A DNA stretch of 64,000 nt from Olivibacter sp. SDN3 (GCF_014334135.1 NZ_CP060497.1:1922001-1986000), one strand, 5' to 3'; positions 9,926 through 19,243 are shown, counted from the first letter of the stretch. Made by a program: numbers and translations. Notes: a model not told the origin generated them from the sequence alone.

Positions 9926-11329
9926 ATGCAATACGACGTAGTAGTTATAGGTAGCGGACCTGGCGGTTATGTGGCTGCCATCCGTTGCGGTCAATTAGGA
10001 TTGAAAACAGCAATAATTGAAAAATACGACACGTTAGGTGGTACTTGCTTAAATGTAGGCTGCATCCCTTCCAAAGCGTTATTAGATTCCAGCGAGCATT
10101 ATCATAATGCAAGCAAACACTTCTCAGAACATGGGATCAATTTAAGCAACCTTAAAGTGGATCTGAAACAAATGATCAAACGTAAGAATGATGTTGTTGG
10201 ACAAACTACCGGTGGTATTACATTTTTGATGAAAAAAAATAAGGTAACCACCTATCAGGGCGTTGGTTCTTTTGTTGATAAAAATACGATAAAAATCACC
10301 AAAGGAGATGATGCAACGGAAGAGATTACGGCTAAAAATGTGATCATTGCAACAGGTTCTAAACCTGCGTCGTTACCTAGTATAAAAATTGACAAAAAAC
10401 GTATCATAACTTCTACCGAAGCGCTGAACTTAACTGAAGTTCCTAAAAAGCTCATATTAATTGGCGGGGGAGTGATAGGTTTGGAATTAGGCTCAGTATA
10501 TGCTCGCTTGGGCGCTAAAGTCACCGTTTTGGAATATTTAGATTCCATTATTCCGACTATGGATAAGGGCTTAGGTAAGGAACTTCAAAAATCATTAAAA
10601 GGTCTTGGCTTTGAGTTTTTATTAAGCCATAAAGTAACGGGTGCTACGGTAAAAGGGAAAACGGTTACCGTTACTGCAGAAGATGCTAAGGGTAATGCGG
10701 TAACCGTTGATGGCGATTATTGCTTGGTAGCGGTAGGACGTACTGCTTTTAGCGAAGGGCTGAATCTAGAGGCTCTTGGAATTAAGCTGGAAGAAAGAGG
10801 GAAGAAAATTCCTGTAAATGAAGATCTGGAAACACCGGTTAAAGGTGTTTATGCGATTGGCGACGTAGTGAAAGGGGCCATGCTTGCCCATAAGGCAGAA
10901 GAAGAAGGGACATATGTAGCCGAATTAATAGCAGGGCAAAAACCACACATCAATTATAACCTCATTCCAGGAGTAGTATATACCTGGCCTGAAGTTGCCA
11001 GTGTGGGAGCAACAGAGGAACAGTTGAAAGATGAAGGGAAAAAATATAAGGTGGGTTCGTTCCCTTTTAAAGCTAGTGGAAGAGCACGTGCCAGTATGGA
11101 TACGGAAGGTTTCATCAAAGTATTGGCAGACGCAAATACCGACGAAATTTTAGGTGTACATATGATCGGGCCAAGGGTGGCAGATATTATAGCGGAGGCA
11201 GTGGTAGCGATGGAGTACCGTGCGTCGGCTGAAGATATTGCCCGTATTTGTCATGCTCATCCAACTTATACCGAATCGTTTAAGGAAGCCGCTCTCGCGG
11301 CTACGGCTAATAGAGCTATACATATATAA
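9926..11329 (+). CDS. lpdA: Dihydrolipoyl dehydrogenase (E3)
   Basis: 467 residues, standard E3 length. The FAD-binding motif VIGSGPGG lies at about 8-15. The redox-active disulfide is C41/C46 in GGTCLNVGCIPSK. The NAD-binding motif is IGGGVIGLELG (about 180-190). The dimerisation domain ends with the catalytic HAHPTYTE (H445, E450). It reoxidises dihydrolipoamide with NAD+ for 2-oxoacid dehydrogenases and the glycine cleavage system. It lies near but not in the sucAB operon and has its own promoter, which suggests an E3 shared between complexes (inference). Confidence 0.97.
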   Translation: MQYDVVVIGSGPGGYVAAIRCGQLGLKTAIIEKYDTLGGTCLNVGCIPSKALLDSSEHYHNASKHFSEHGINLSNLKVDLKQMIKRKNDVVGQTTGGITFLMKKNKVTTYQGVGSFVDKNTIKITKGDDATEEITAKNVIIATGSKPASLPSIKIDKKRIITSTEALNLTEVPKKLILIGGGVIGLELGSVYARLGAKVTVLEYLDSIIPTMDKGLGKELQKSLKGLGFEFLLSHKVTGATVKGKTVTVTAEDAKGNAVTVDGDYCLVAVGRTAFSEGLNLEALGIKLEERGKKIPVNEDLETPVKGVYAIGDVVKGAMLAHKAEEEGTYVAELIAGQKPHINYNLIPGVVYTWPEVASVGATEEQLKDEGKKYKVGSFPFKASGRARASMDTEGFIKVLADANTDEILGVHMIGPRVADIIAEAVVAMEYRASAEDIARICHAHPTYTESFKEAALAATANRAIHI

Positions 11330-11343
11330 TATTTGAATGTAAG

Positions 11344-11383
11344 TATATAGTATGAGGTTTAAGCCAAAACCTTATACTGTATA
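11344..11383 (+). terminator. Hairpin after lpdA, probable terminator
   Basis: A 17-bp stem (11344-11360 with 11367-11383, two G-T wobbles) and 6-nt loop. It lacks a clear T run, so termination is less certain than for the other hairpins. Confidence 0.5.
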
Positions 11384-11412
11384 CTCTATCCTCATTTTAC
11401 TTTAATTAACCT

Positions 11413-11802
11413 ATGAATTTTCATACACGTAAATGGGTTAAACCCGAAGATTTAAATCCCAATGGCACTTTATTTGGTGGCACTTTGTTGCGTTGGATTG
11501 ATGAAGAAGCTGTTATTTATGCTATCGTGCAATTAGGTAATCCAAAAGTTGTGACCAAATTTATATCAGAAATTAACTTTGTAAGCTCAGCAACTCAAGG
11601 GGATATTATTGAGTTAGGAATTAAAGCTACTCATTTTGGAACAACGTCTATCACCTTAACCTGTGAAGTACGTAATAAAATTACCCGTAAAAGCATTCTC
11701 ACTATTGATAAACTGGTGTTTGTAAACTTAGACGTAGAGGGGAACCCTGTACCTCATGGTAAAACAGAAATTACCTATGCCTTCGCTGGAGATAGACCCT
11801 AG
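11413..11802 (+). CDS. Hot-dog acyl-CoA thioesterase (YciA-like)
   Basis: 129 residues, one hot-dog domain. The segment NPNGTLFGGTLLRWIDEEA (about 15-33) matches the central helix of YciA/BFIT-type acyl-CoA hydrolases, in which N, G and D residues shape the active site. KFISEINFVSSATQGDIIE follows, as usual in the family. It hydrolyses acyl-CoA thioesters in the cytoplasm; chain-length preference cannot be read. It is convergent with the DUF3817 gene, 31 bp apart. Confidence 0.88.
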   Translation: MNFHTRKWVKPEDLNPNGTLFGGTLLRWIDEEAVIYAIVQLGNPKVVTKFISEINFVSSATQGDIIELGIKATHFGTTSITLTCEVRNKITRKSILTIDKLVFVNLDVEGNPVPHGKTEITYAFAGDRP

Positions 11803-11833
11803 CGCTTTTTGCCAGCAACAACTACAGTTTCGT

Positions 11834-12145
11834 TTATCTCGTTTCTTCCTTTAGTTTCTTCTCTACAAAAAAGGGAGCGAAAGGTAATAAGGAGGCGACA
11901 AAAAACAAAACTACTCTTCCAAATTTCCAGCTATAAGCGATCGAACACTGGATAAGCATAAATAGATAGCCCATAAATAATATACCGTGTGCCCATCCCA
12001 CATACTTTACCGCTAAGGGAAAATCTGCCCAATATTTTAAAGGCATGGCTATAAAAACCAGTAAAATAAATGAAATACCTTCAAGTAAGGCTACTTTACG
12101 AAAGTTGTTTAACGAGCTATTTGTTGAAGCGGTAGAATTAGACAT
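11834..12145 (-). CDS. DUF3817 small membrane protein
   Basis: 103 residues from the ATG at 12145; an in-frame ATG at 12178 would add 11 polar residues. Three hydrophobic segments (ALLEGISFILLVFIAMPL, GWAHGILFMGYLFMLI, VVLFFVASLLPFAPFF) and a conserved LEG...W...FP pattern identify the DUF3817 family of integral membrane proteins. Function unknown. A Lys/Glu-rich C-terminus ends the chain. The shorter start gives the usual family length. Confidence 0.75.
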   Translation of the reverse strand: MSNSTASTNSSLNNFRKVALLEGISFILLVFIAMPLKYWADFPLAVKYVGWAHGILFMGYLFMLIQCSIAYSWKFGRVVLFFVASLLPFAPFFVEKKLKEETR

Positions 12146-12223
12146 GTGTTGACGTTGTATGTGATCTCGAATGCCCAAAAATACAATATAATAGGTTTGA
12201 TTTTTAATTATTTAACAGGTTTT

Positions 12224-12282
12224 ACTTGGTGCTGACGCTCGGCAGACACATTAGTGGAAACGTTTATACATTTCCACCAAGT
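12224..12282. repeat. Overlapping alternative inverted repeats
   Basis: ACTTGGTG (12224-12231) can pair with CACCAAGT (12275-12282), while GTGGAAA (12254-12260) pairs with TTTCCAC (12271-12277). The two right arms overlap, so only one stem can form at a time. It lies in the spacer between the DUF3817 gene and the gene remnant at 12307; role unknown. Confidence 0.4.
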
Positions 12283-12306
12283 TCCCATTCTACTTGCTGC
12301 TTTATC

Positions 12307-12522
12307 TTATACACTACCTGTGCGTTTATTTACTAAAAAATAGTAACACAGAAAGCCAGCAGCAATAAATGCAGTTTCGATACCATAAGGAAGAGATGAT
12401 GAGTTAACACTGTAGGGAATGAATTCAATGACAACCAGTCCAAGCCCCCCGAATAGTAAGATGAGCCCCCATTTTAGCGATTGTTCTTTGTTCTCTTTGG
12501 TGAGAAATACTTCAATTGATTT
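12307..12522 (-). pseudogene. Remnant of a small membrane protein (DUF6249-like C-terminus)
   Basis: The minus frame between stops at 12525 and 12307 encodes about 71 protein-like residues: a charged segment (TKENKEQSLKW), a hydrophobic helix (GLILLFGGLGLVVIEFI), a second helix (GIETAFIAAGFLCYYFLV) and a basic end (NKRTGSV). There is no ATG, GTG or TTG start after the upstream stop, and the N-terminal part expected for DUF6249-type proteins is absent. It therefore looks truncated. The family link is from memory and tentative; an ATT start is the alternative. Confidence 0.5.
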
Positions 12523-12527
12523 TTAGC

Positions 12528-12626
12528 ATGCTACGGGAAAATGCCGGGATGATATTATTTGCACTGGTCATAATTGCAGCTGTTCAGGTAGCCGATAAAC
12601 AGCTGGTGAGGTCGAAGTATTACTAA
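12528..12626 (+). CDS. Possible 32-residue single-span membrane peptide
   Basis: ATG to TAA, 32 residues: a short charged start (MLRENAG), one hydrophobic stretch (MILFALVIIAAVQVA) and a basic tail (DKQLVRSKYY). The charge distribution looks protein-like, but there is no promoter or ribosome-binding evidence. It sits next to a gene remnant, so it may be debris. Confidence 0.2.
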   Translation: MLRENAGMILFALVIIAAVQVADKQLVRSKYY

Positions 12627-12647
12627 AGGTTAAAAATGGTATTCTCC

Positions 12648-12682
12648 AAAAAAACCCTAAGTGTTTTACCTAGGGCTTTTTT
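12648..12682 (-). terminator. Terminator of the RND efflux operon
   Basis: Short stem CCCTA/TAGGG (12655-12659 with 12671-12675), extended by A/T pairs. On the minus strand it is followed by a run of seven T. It lies 28 bp past the RND stop codon. Confidence 0.65.
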
Positions 12683-12710
12683 AATAGTTATGGAAGTATT
12701 TTGGAGAATC

Positions 12711-15700
12711 TTAATAATGACTTTCGTATTCCTTAACTTCCTTATGTTCATATTCTTCCATCATTAATTCTTCGATTGGTCGTCCTTTTTTATCAAGACC
12801 AAAACGGTGTAGAATATTGTCCATCACTTGATAAACCACCGGAACAATGATAAGCGTTAGGAAAAGTGAACTTATCAAACCTCCAATAATTACCCATGCC
12901 AGACCATTTTTCCATTCAGCACCGGCACTGGAGGCTAGTGCGATAGGCATCATCCCGATAACCATAGCTATCGTTGTCATTAATATTGGACGCAGACGGG
13001 CGTGGTTTGCATGAATGAGGGCTTGGCGTGTGTTATGACCTTCTGCTTTCATTTGGTTGGTAAAGTCAACTAATATGATCGCATTTTTCGCGACAAGTCC
13101 AATCAGCATAATAAGCCCCAGGATGGTAAAGATATTGAGTGAGTTATTTGTCAGTGCCAATGCTAATAGTGCACCAATTACCGACAAAGGTATCGAGAAC
13201 ATGACTACAAATGGATAGACAAAGCTGTCGTAAAGGGCTACCATAATAAGGTATACCAATAAAATCGATACGAGCAGTGCTGTACCCAATGATCCGAACC
13301 CTTCCTCTTGACTCTCCATATCTCCCCCCCAAACGTAATTAGTACCGGTTGGTTTTCTTACTTCGCTCAATTTATCTTCAAACTCTTGGATAATGGTTCC
13401 TGATGGACGGCCTACGGCTTGAGACTGTACTTTTACTGAAGTGCTTTTATCCCGTCTTTCCAACTGACTTGGTCCGGCACCCTCCCTAACGTCAGCAAAT
13501 TGCGAAAGTTTGATAAGCTTACCGTCGTCATTACTAAAATATAGGTTTTTTACATCATCAACATTCTTTCTGTCATAATCTTCAAAGCGGATGTTGATGT
13601 CATATTCATATTCTCCTTGGCGGAATTTACCATCGGTGTTGCCATTGAAAGCCGTTTGCATGGTTGACCCAACGGTTTGAAGAGACAAGCCTAAGGCTGT
13701 CATCTTATCGCGGTCGACCTCTACTGTAAGCTCAGGGTTACCGCTTTCTACAGATAGTTTTGTTTCAGCTGCTCCCGGTACGCTGGCCAGTATCTCTCGT
13801 GCTTTTTCGGCATAGGCTAAAACACTATCTAGATCTGAACCTGTAACCACCATTTCGATGGGTGCCTGCTCTGCCATCCCCAAAATACTTACAGGAACGG
13901 TTTTGACCTTGGCGCCAACCAGCAGGTGTTCTACTTCTCCCTTCAGTTTAGCAGCATAAATATTGGAGGCGTCTTCCCGCTCGCCTTTAGGGACGAGTTT
14001 TACGGTGATCTCAGCTTTATAAGCGGTTGATTGATCGGCACCAAAGTTGTCGCTCGATTGACCAACGGTGGTGATCAGTGATACGATTTCTTTTTTGGTA
14101 CTTAAATACTCTTCAGCTTTCCTGGCCATTTGGTTCGTCTGTTCAATGGATGCATCTTTTGGCAGTTCTATCTGAACTAAAAACTCTCCACGGTCACCTT
14201 GCGCAAAAAATTCAGCACCGATGAACCCACCGAAAGTTAATCCGCAGGACGATACCAAAAGTAAAGAAACAGAAACCAATGTAATAGCTTTGTGGTCAAG
14301 TGCCCAATTTAAAATATTGGTAATCCAGTTGGTAAAGCGATGGAGCATTTTTTCGAAGCCTAATACGAAGCGTCCTACAAATGTTCTATCGGATATACGT
14401 TCCAGCTTTCCAAAACGGGAAGTGAGTAAGGGCACGATAGAGAAAGAGGCTAATAGACTAAGGAGTGTAGAGATCATGACCACCACACAAAACTCGCGCA
14501 AGATATCAGAGACCAAACCGGTACTTACCGATATCGGTAAGAACACTACCACGATTACCATGGTGATAGAAACAACTGTGAAGCCGATCTCTTTCGTGGC
14601 ATCATAGGAGGCCCGTACTTTGTTCTTGCCCATTTCCATGTGACGGTAGATGTTTTCGATAACCACGATGGCATCATCAACCAAGATACCCACTACAAGA
14701 GAAAGGCCTAAAAGTGACATTAAGTTTAAGGTGAATCCAAATAACTCCATTCCTATAAAGGTTGCTATCAAAGAAGCAGGGATAGCTACCATTACGATAA
14801 CCGCATTACGCAAGCTATGCAAGAAGAAAAGCATTACCACAGCGACAAGCACGATAGCCAAAAACAAATCATGTACAACGGCATCTGCCGATTCAAGTGT
14901 ATATTCGGAGGTGTCATTGGCAACTAAGATTTCAAGGTTTTCCTGGCTATAGTCCTGTTGCAGTTGTTCAATAATATTACGGACCCCTTCACTTACGTTT
15001 ACGGCATTTGCATCAGACGTTTTAAGCACTTGAAGAATAATAGACGCGCTACGGTCAACACGAGCGATTTTCTCTACATCTTTTTGTGCATCTTGCACGT
15101 CAGCTAACTCTTTTAGACGAATCTGTGCCCCATCGTCAGCCGTACTGACAACGATGTTTCGTAACTCTTCTACAGACCTGTACTTCCCGGCCAGGCGGAT
15201 GAGGATATCCTGATCTTTTGTTTTAACACTCCCTGTAGGAAAATCAAGATTAGACGTAAGGATCGTTTGTTGGACATCCAATGCGGATAGTCCATAAGCC
15301 TGTAGTTTAGCTGCGTTCAGGTTAACCTGTATTTCTCGTTCCTGTCCACCAACTAGATTGACCTGAGCTACCCCCTCTACTCTGGAAACGATCGGTTGAA
15401 TCCGCTTATCTATCAAATCGAAGAACTGCGCATCGTCCATACTCGCAGTTGCCGAAAGTGTTACAATGGGTAAGTCGTCCAGCGAGAATTTTGCGAGTGA
15501 TGGCGTTTCGGCATCATCGGGTAGGTCGGATAACACGGCGTTTACTTTACGCTGAGCGTCGTTTAGCGCGTAATCTACGTCGGCACCACTGGTAAGCTCG
15601 ATAGTAATTACCGATAAGCTCTCGAAAGAAACCGCTTCGAGCTTTTTAATGTTTTCCATGGATGACACGGCGTCTTCCAGTTTCTTGGTTACTGTATTCT

Positions 15701-15878
15701 CAATTTCATTTGGTGACGCTCCTGGGTATACCGTTGAAATAGAAACCACGCCTGGGCTGAATTTCGGTAACATCTCATAGTTTAAGGAGAGGTAACTGAT
15801 AATCCCTAATAACGTCAATGCAGTGAATACCACAATCACGATTGAGGGGCGTTTTATTGATATTTCGGCTATTTTCAT
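12711..15878 (-). CDS. RND efflux transporter, inner-membrane pump (AcrB/MexB type, HAE1)
   Basis: 1055 residues, the usual RND size. Layout: TM1 near residues 10-30; a large periplasmic loop; a TM2-TM6 block containing GILVDDAIVVIEN, whose Asp pair matches the proton-relay aspartates of TM4; a second periplasmic loop; and a TM8-TM12 block with LVAKNAIILVDF, whose Lys matches the TM10 relay lysine. It is a proton-driven antiporter that exports hydrophobic compounds with the neighbouring MFP and TolC-like proteins. It is the last gene of tetR-tolC-MFP-RND, separated from the MFP gene by 195 bp of hairpin-rich sequence. The Asp/Asp/Lys relay favours HAE1 drug export over metal export; substrate unknown. 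Confidence 0.95.
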   Translation of the reverse strand: MKIAEISIKRPSIVIVVFTALTLLGIISYLSLNYEMLPKFSPGVVSISTVYPGASPNEIENTVTKKLEDAVSSMENIKKLEAVSFESLSVITIELTSGADVDYALNDAQRKVNAVLSDLPDDAETPSLAKFSLDDLPIVTLSATASMDDAQFFDLIDKRIQPIVSRVEGVAQVNLVGGQEREIQVNLNAAKLQAYGLSALDVQQTILTSNLDFPTGSVKTKDQDILIRLAGKYRSVEELRNIVVSTADDGAQIRLKELADVQDAQKDVEKIARVDRSASIILQVLKTSDANAVNVSEGVRNIIEQLQQDYSQENLEILVANDTSEYTLESADAVVHDLFLAIVLVAVVMLFFLHSLRNAVIVMVAIPASLIATFIGMELFGFTLNLMSLLGLSLVVGILVDDAIVVIENIYRHMEMGKNKVRASYDATKEIGFTVVSITMVIVVVFLPISVSTGLVSDILREFCVVVMISTLLSLLASFSIVPLLTSRFGKLERISDRTFVGRFVLGFEKMLHRFTNWITNILNWALDHKAITLVSVSLLLVSSCGLTFGGFIGAEFFAQGDRGEFLVQIELPKDASIEQTNQMARKAEEYLSTKKEIVSLITTVGQSSDNFGADQSTAYKAEITVKLVPKGEREDASNIYAAKLKGEVEHLLVGAKVKTVPVSILGMAEQAPIEMVVTGSDLDSVLAYAEKAREILASVPGAAETKLSVESGNPELTVEVDRDKMTALGLSLQTVGSTMQTAFNGNTDGKFRQGEYEYDINIRFEDYDRKNVDDVKNLYFSNDDGKLIKLSQFADVREGAGPSQLERRDKSTSVKVQSQAVGRPSGTIIQEFEDKLSEVRKPTGTNYVWGGDMESQEEGFGSLGTALLVSILLVYLIMVALYDSFVYPFVVMFSIPLSVIGALLALALTNNSLNIFTILGLIMLIGLVAKNAIILVDFTNQMKAEGHNTRQALIHANHARLRPILMTTIAMVIGMMPIALASSAGAEWKNGLAWVIIGGLISSLFLTLIIVPVVYQVMDNILHRFGLDKKGRPIEELMMEEYEHKEVKEYESHY

Positions 15879-15910
15879 CAGAAAAATTGTTGATGTAACT
15901 TTTTTATTTT

Positions 15911-16060
15911 AGCGGTATCATTGATACCGCTTCGCTAAGTTTAATTTAAAAGGCGATGAAGCTTGCATGAGTTATATCCGATATCCTATGTGAGTGGCCG
16001 CTCATGCAGGTTTCATTGGAAAGCCTGTGTTTTTCCGTGATAGACCAAGTTTGCACAGGC
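15911..16060. repeat. Three hairpins in the MFP-RND gap
   Basis: Stems: 15911-15919 with 15923-15931 (9 bp, 3-nt loop); 15964-15971 with 16001-16008 (TGCATGAG/CTCATGCA); 16023-16029 with 16054-16060 (GCCTGTG/CACAGGC). They fill the unusually long gap inside the efflux operon. None has a T run, so mRNA processing or partial attenuation is more likely than full termination (inference). Confidence 0.6.
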
Positions 16061-16073
16061 CTATAACGGAATA

Positions 16074-17186
16074 TTACCCGTTTTCTTCCTTATTGGGTGT
16101 TTCGGTATTCTGTCCCTTTTCTTCCTCCGCTTGAGGTTTTACCTCTGTGCCATCTACCAGATTAATCTGGCCACTGATAATAACGGTCTCGTCCTCTTGA
16201 AGTCCATCGAGAATCTCTACCCGTTCCCCCAATATTCTGCCGGCAGTCACTTTTCTTATGCGAGCTATGCTGTCGTTTTCTAGAACATACACCTCATTGG
16301 TACTAACGCTCCCAACAAATGCTGTGCGAGGGATAACAACATTGGGTGCCTGTTCTGGCATGTCAAATAACGCCGTACCATACATCCCGGCTTTTAATGT
16401 TTGAGAAGATGAATTATCAACTTGAATTTCAACAGGGTAATTTAAAGTATTGTCAGCCTTCGCAGCAATAAATGAAATTTTTCCATTAAAGTCTTTGTTT
16501 GGGAAAACAGATGTTTTGATTTTTACGGGTTGACCAACGTTCAAATTTACCACTTGTGATTCATTGGCATTTACCAATAGTTTCAAACGAGAAACGTCTA
16601 CAATATCAAAGATCGGGGTGCCAGGAGAAACATATGTTCCTACTTCAATACTCCGCTTATTGATAATCCCTGCTATTGGAGCCTTTATATAAGAGTCGGA
16701 CAGGCGGCGTTTAGCTTGCTGCACCCTATTTTCTGCATTTCTCAGATTTAAGTTTATCTCATCCACCTGCGCTTGAGTAACGCCTCCTGTTTTAAAGGAG
16801 CTTTCATAACGCTGTTGGTCGGTCCTTAATTGACTCAGAGCATCTTCTGCCGATTGTAGTTCGAGGGTTAAATATTCGTCGTCGATGTGCGCAAGTACCT
16901 GGCCGCGGTTAACCCGGGAACCTTCTTCAACCAAAATGCGGGTTACCCGACCACTGTTTTCTGCGACAAGGCTGAGATCTTGCCATGCAGCGAAATTGCC
17001 ATTAGCAGAGAAATCGAGCTCGATGGCGGATTTGCTTACTTTACTGGTACGTACGAACACGGCACCAGATCCCCTGGCGACAATGTCTGTCTTGGCTTGG
17101 TTCTCTTTCTTGTTATTGGTTAAGATGACACCAATCAATACAGCTACACCAACTACGATAACGATTGTAATGATTATTCTTTTCAT
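16074..17186 (-). CDS. RND efflux periplasmic adaptor (membrane fusion protein)
   Basis: 370 residues. An N-terminal membrane anchor (about 4-24, IIITIVIVVGVAVLIGVIL) is followed by a lipoyl-like half (NSGRVTRILVEEGSRVNRGQVLAHID), a short alpha-helical hairpin (about 110-160, ALSQLRTDQQRYESSF...NLRNAENRVQQAKRRL), the second lipoyl half (APIAGIINKRSIEVGTYV), and beta-barrel and membrane-proximal domains. The C-terminal tail is Glu-rich. It bridges the RND pump and the TolC-like channel. It lies between them, 53 bp from the tolC gene. Confidence 0.94.
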   Translation of the reverse strand: MKRIIITIVIVVGVAVLIGVILTNNKKENQAKTDIVARGSGAVFVRTSKVSKSAIELDFSANGNFAAWQDLSLVAENSGRVTRILVEEGSRVNRGQVLAHIDDEYLTLELQSAEDALSQLRTDQQRYESSFKTGGVTQAQVDEINLNLRNAENRVQQAKRRLSDSYIKAPIAGIINKRSIEVGTYVSPGTPIFDIVDVSRLKLLVNANESQVVNLNVGQPVKIKTSVFPNKDFNGKISFIAAKADNTLNYPVEIQVDNSSSQTLKAGMYGTALFDMPEQAPNVVIPRTAFVGSVSTNEVYVLENDSIARIRKVTAGRILGERVEILDGLQEDETVIISGQINLVDGTEVKPQAEEEKGQNTETPNKEENG

Positions 17187-17239
17187 TTTTATTTTAGCTA
17201 AATATGATCCGTTTAATAAGCTTGTTAAGGCTGCAGTAA

Positions 17240-18580
17240 TTATTCAGTTAGTAATGATTTAATATTACCATTGGACTTTATCAGTTCAATTTGTGCTACT
17301 TTATATTTCAATAAAGCTTCGTTGTAGCTATTTTGCGCCGCTACAAGGTCGGTTTCCGAAGTTAGCAAATCAGTTAAACTCGCTAGCCCATTTTTGTAAT
17401 TGTTTTGGGTGCTGTAAAACACTTCCTCTGCTAGCTTTTTATTTTCCTCTTGTGTCCGTATGGTTGTTAAACTGGTTTTTAACTGATTATTGGCATTGTC
17501 GTATGACATCTTTAATGAATTCGATGTGTTGCGGATATCCTGGTGAATTTTCTGCAATTCAACATTTGATTGCCTTACCCTTGACCTTCTGGCAAAGCCA
17601 TCGAAGATAGGTATACGTAAGGATAGCGTGATAGCAGACATATCGAAATTCAAAGCATTTCTAGTGTAAAGGTTAAACTTGTCGCTTTGGGTATTAAGCA
17701 TGTAATTTGCACCCAGTGATAAGCTCGGATAATACTCTGCTAAGTTTGCCTTGCGTTGGTGTTGCAGAAGTGTTTCCTGGCTTTTCAGCACTTTAAATTG
17801 TGCCAGACGCTCTAAGTTGAACCCGTCATTATTTAACTGCATCGCCTCGTGTTCCAATTCGCTTACAGCGTTATAAGGCAATTGGATCTTTTCACTAACA
17901 GGCATTCCCATATAATATTTCAACAGATTATGCTGTTGAGTTATGGCGGTTTCCAGTTCTTGCCTTTGAGCTACCAGGTTGCTTTTGTTGACGTTGACGC
18001 GGTCAAGGTCTATTTTTTTAGCCAAGCCGAGATCAAATTGACTATTTACCATTGCAAGAAGCTTTTCGGTTCTATCAAGATTCGCGTCAATCACTTTTAA
18101 TTGCTCTTTATTGATAATAACTTGGTAATAAGCTGCGGCCACTTGCTGAATGACGTTTTCTTCACTTAATTCAGCAGATAGACGGTAATATTCTTCAGAA
18201 CTTCTGGCTGCTTTCAAACCAGTGAAAACTGATTGATTGAATATCTCTTGATTAAGTTGGACTTGAGTTACCGCTTGCCAGTTTTGTCCAATTGTAATCG
18301 TTGTAAACTCGCCCGTTGCCGGATCTGGAAACACAAATTGCGGTATTAATAAATTGTACGTTGCTGAGGACGTAACGTCTATTTGAGGCAAAGCTCCAGC
18401 CTTCACTTCTGCTACTTTGTGTTGTCCTCCCACTATTTCCAATCGTGCTTTCTCTAATACCTCACTGTTTTCTATCGCATAGTTAAGTGCTGCTCTCAGC
18501 GTTAGAGAGTCTTGTGCCCACACGCTTCCAATACTTAATATAAAAAGTAAGAACACTGATAAGAAGTGTTTTGATTTCAT
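17240..18580 (-). CDS. TolC-family outer-membrane efflux protein
   Basis: 446 residues with a signal peptide ending VWAQ (residue 23). It has the two-fold repeated coiled-coil and beta organisation of outer-membrane efflux proteins: SLTLRAALNYAIENSEVLEKARLEI at the start of repeat one, and LPIF-like strand LSLRIPIFDGFARRSRVRQ at about residue 320. The C-terminal NYKNGLASLTDLLTSETDLVAAQNSYNEALL is typical. It forms the trimeric exit duct of the pump encoded downstream. It lies 28 bp after the tetR gene. Confidence 0.94.
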   Translation of the reverse strand: MKSKHFLSVFLLFILSIGSVWAQDSLTLRAALNYAIENSEVLEKARLEIVGGQHKVAEVKAGALPQIDVTSSATYNLLIPQFVFPDPATGEFTTITIGQNWQAVTQVQLNQEIFNQSVFTGLKAARSSEEYYRLSAELSEENVIQQVAAAYYQVIINKEQLKVIDANLDRTEKLLAMVNSQFDLGLAKKIDLDRVNVNKSNLVAQRQELETAITQQHNLLKYYMGMPVSEKIQLPYNAVSELEHEAMQLNNDGFNLERLAQFKVLKSQETLLQHQRKANLAEYYPSLSLGANYMLNTQSDKFNLYTRNALNFDMSAITLSLRIPIFDGFARRSRVRQSNVELQKIHQDIRNTSNSLKMSYDNANNQLKTSLTTIRTQEENKKLAEEVFYSTQNNYKNGLASLTDLLTSETDLVAAQNSYNEALLKYKVAQIELIKSNGNIKSLLTE

Positions 18581-18607
18581 TGCTGTTTTGGAGTTAAATG
18601 TTCTTAT

Positions 18608-19231
18608 TCAATTGTTTAATAATTCGTGACGTAAACCGTTTACGAAAATGACGGATGCCTTTTTCTGTTTTTCAAATATTTCGTTGAAAACGGATATTTC
18701 AGGAATGTCCTTGTTTGTGACCTTAGCAATTGATACCATGGAAATACCCCTTAGAATAGTGAAATATATCTGAGACGTATTTCGGATGTCAAATGTTACA
18801 AGCTCTTTACTTTTGATGCCCTTTTCAAAGATTTTTTCCAGAATTTCCAGTTCATTTGCTTCGGCAAGACTTCCTAGTTTCTGTATTTGTTCCATATTCA
18901 GGTTACTATCTGCGAAACCTATGGTGATATGCAACAGATAATGTTTTTCAAAAAAGTTTTTCCGAATTTCGAGGAGTCTGAAAAGCATATCCAGTACTTC
19001 GGTAGAGGTGTCCAAGATTTTATTGAACGCTTGTGTACCCTCATCTATAAGATGTTTGATAACATCAACAACCAAAGCGGTTTTATCCGGGAAATAATAG
19101 TATAAGTTTGCTTTAGAGACCGAAATATCATCCGCTATTTCACTCATGGTAGTTTTATTTATCCCAAAATGAGAAAAACGTCTAAGAGCAGTGTCGATGA
19201 TGTGTTGCCTTTTTATTTCATTTGTTTCCAA
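18608..19231 (-). CDS. TetR-family regulator of the efflux operon
   Basis: 207 residues. The N-terminal DNA-binding domain (about 8-54) holds the helix-turn-helix TMSEIADDISVSKANLYYYFPDK. The C-terminal part is a ligand-binding helical region of normal length. It is the first gene of the operon with tolC, MFP and RND, which strongly suggests a local repressor controlling its own operon (inference). It is a clear paralogue of the TetR gene just upstream. Confidence 0.92.
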   Translation of the reverse strand: METNEIKRQHIIDTALRRFSHFGINKTTMSEIADDISVSKANLYYYFPDKTALVVDVIKHLIDEGTQAFNKILDTSTEVLDMLFRLLEIRKNFFEKHYLLHITIGFADSNLNMEQIQKLGSLAEANELEILEKIFEKGIKSKELVTFDIRNTSQIYFTILRGISMVSIAKVTNKDIPEISVFNEIFEKQKKASVIFVNGLRHELLNN

Positions 19232-19243
19232 CTTGACTACCTA

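Noticed and set aside
14221-14952. Two open frames (128 and 100 codons) opposite the RND pump gene
   Set aside because: Low-complexity Thr/Ile-rich translations typical of antisense shadow of a membrane gene.
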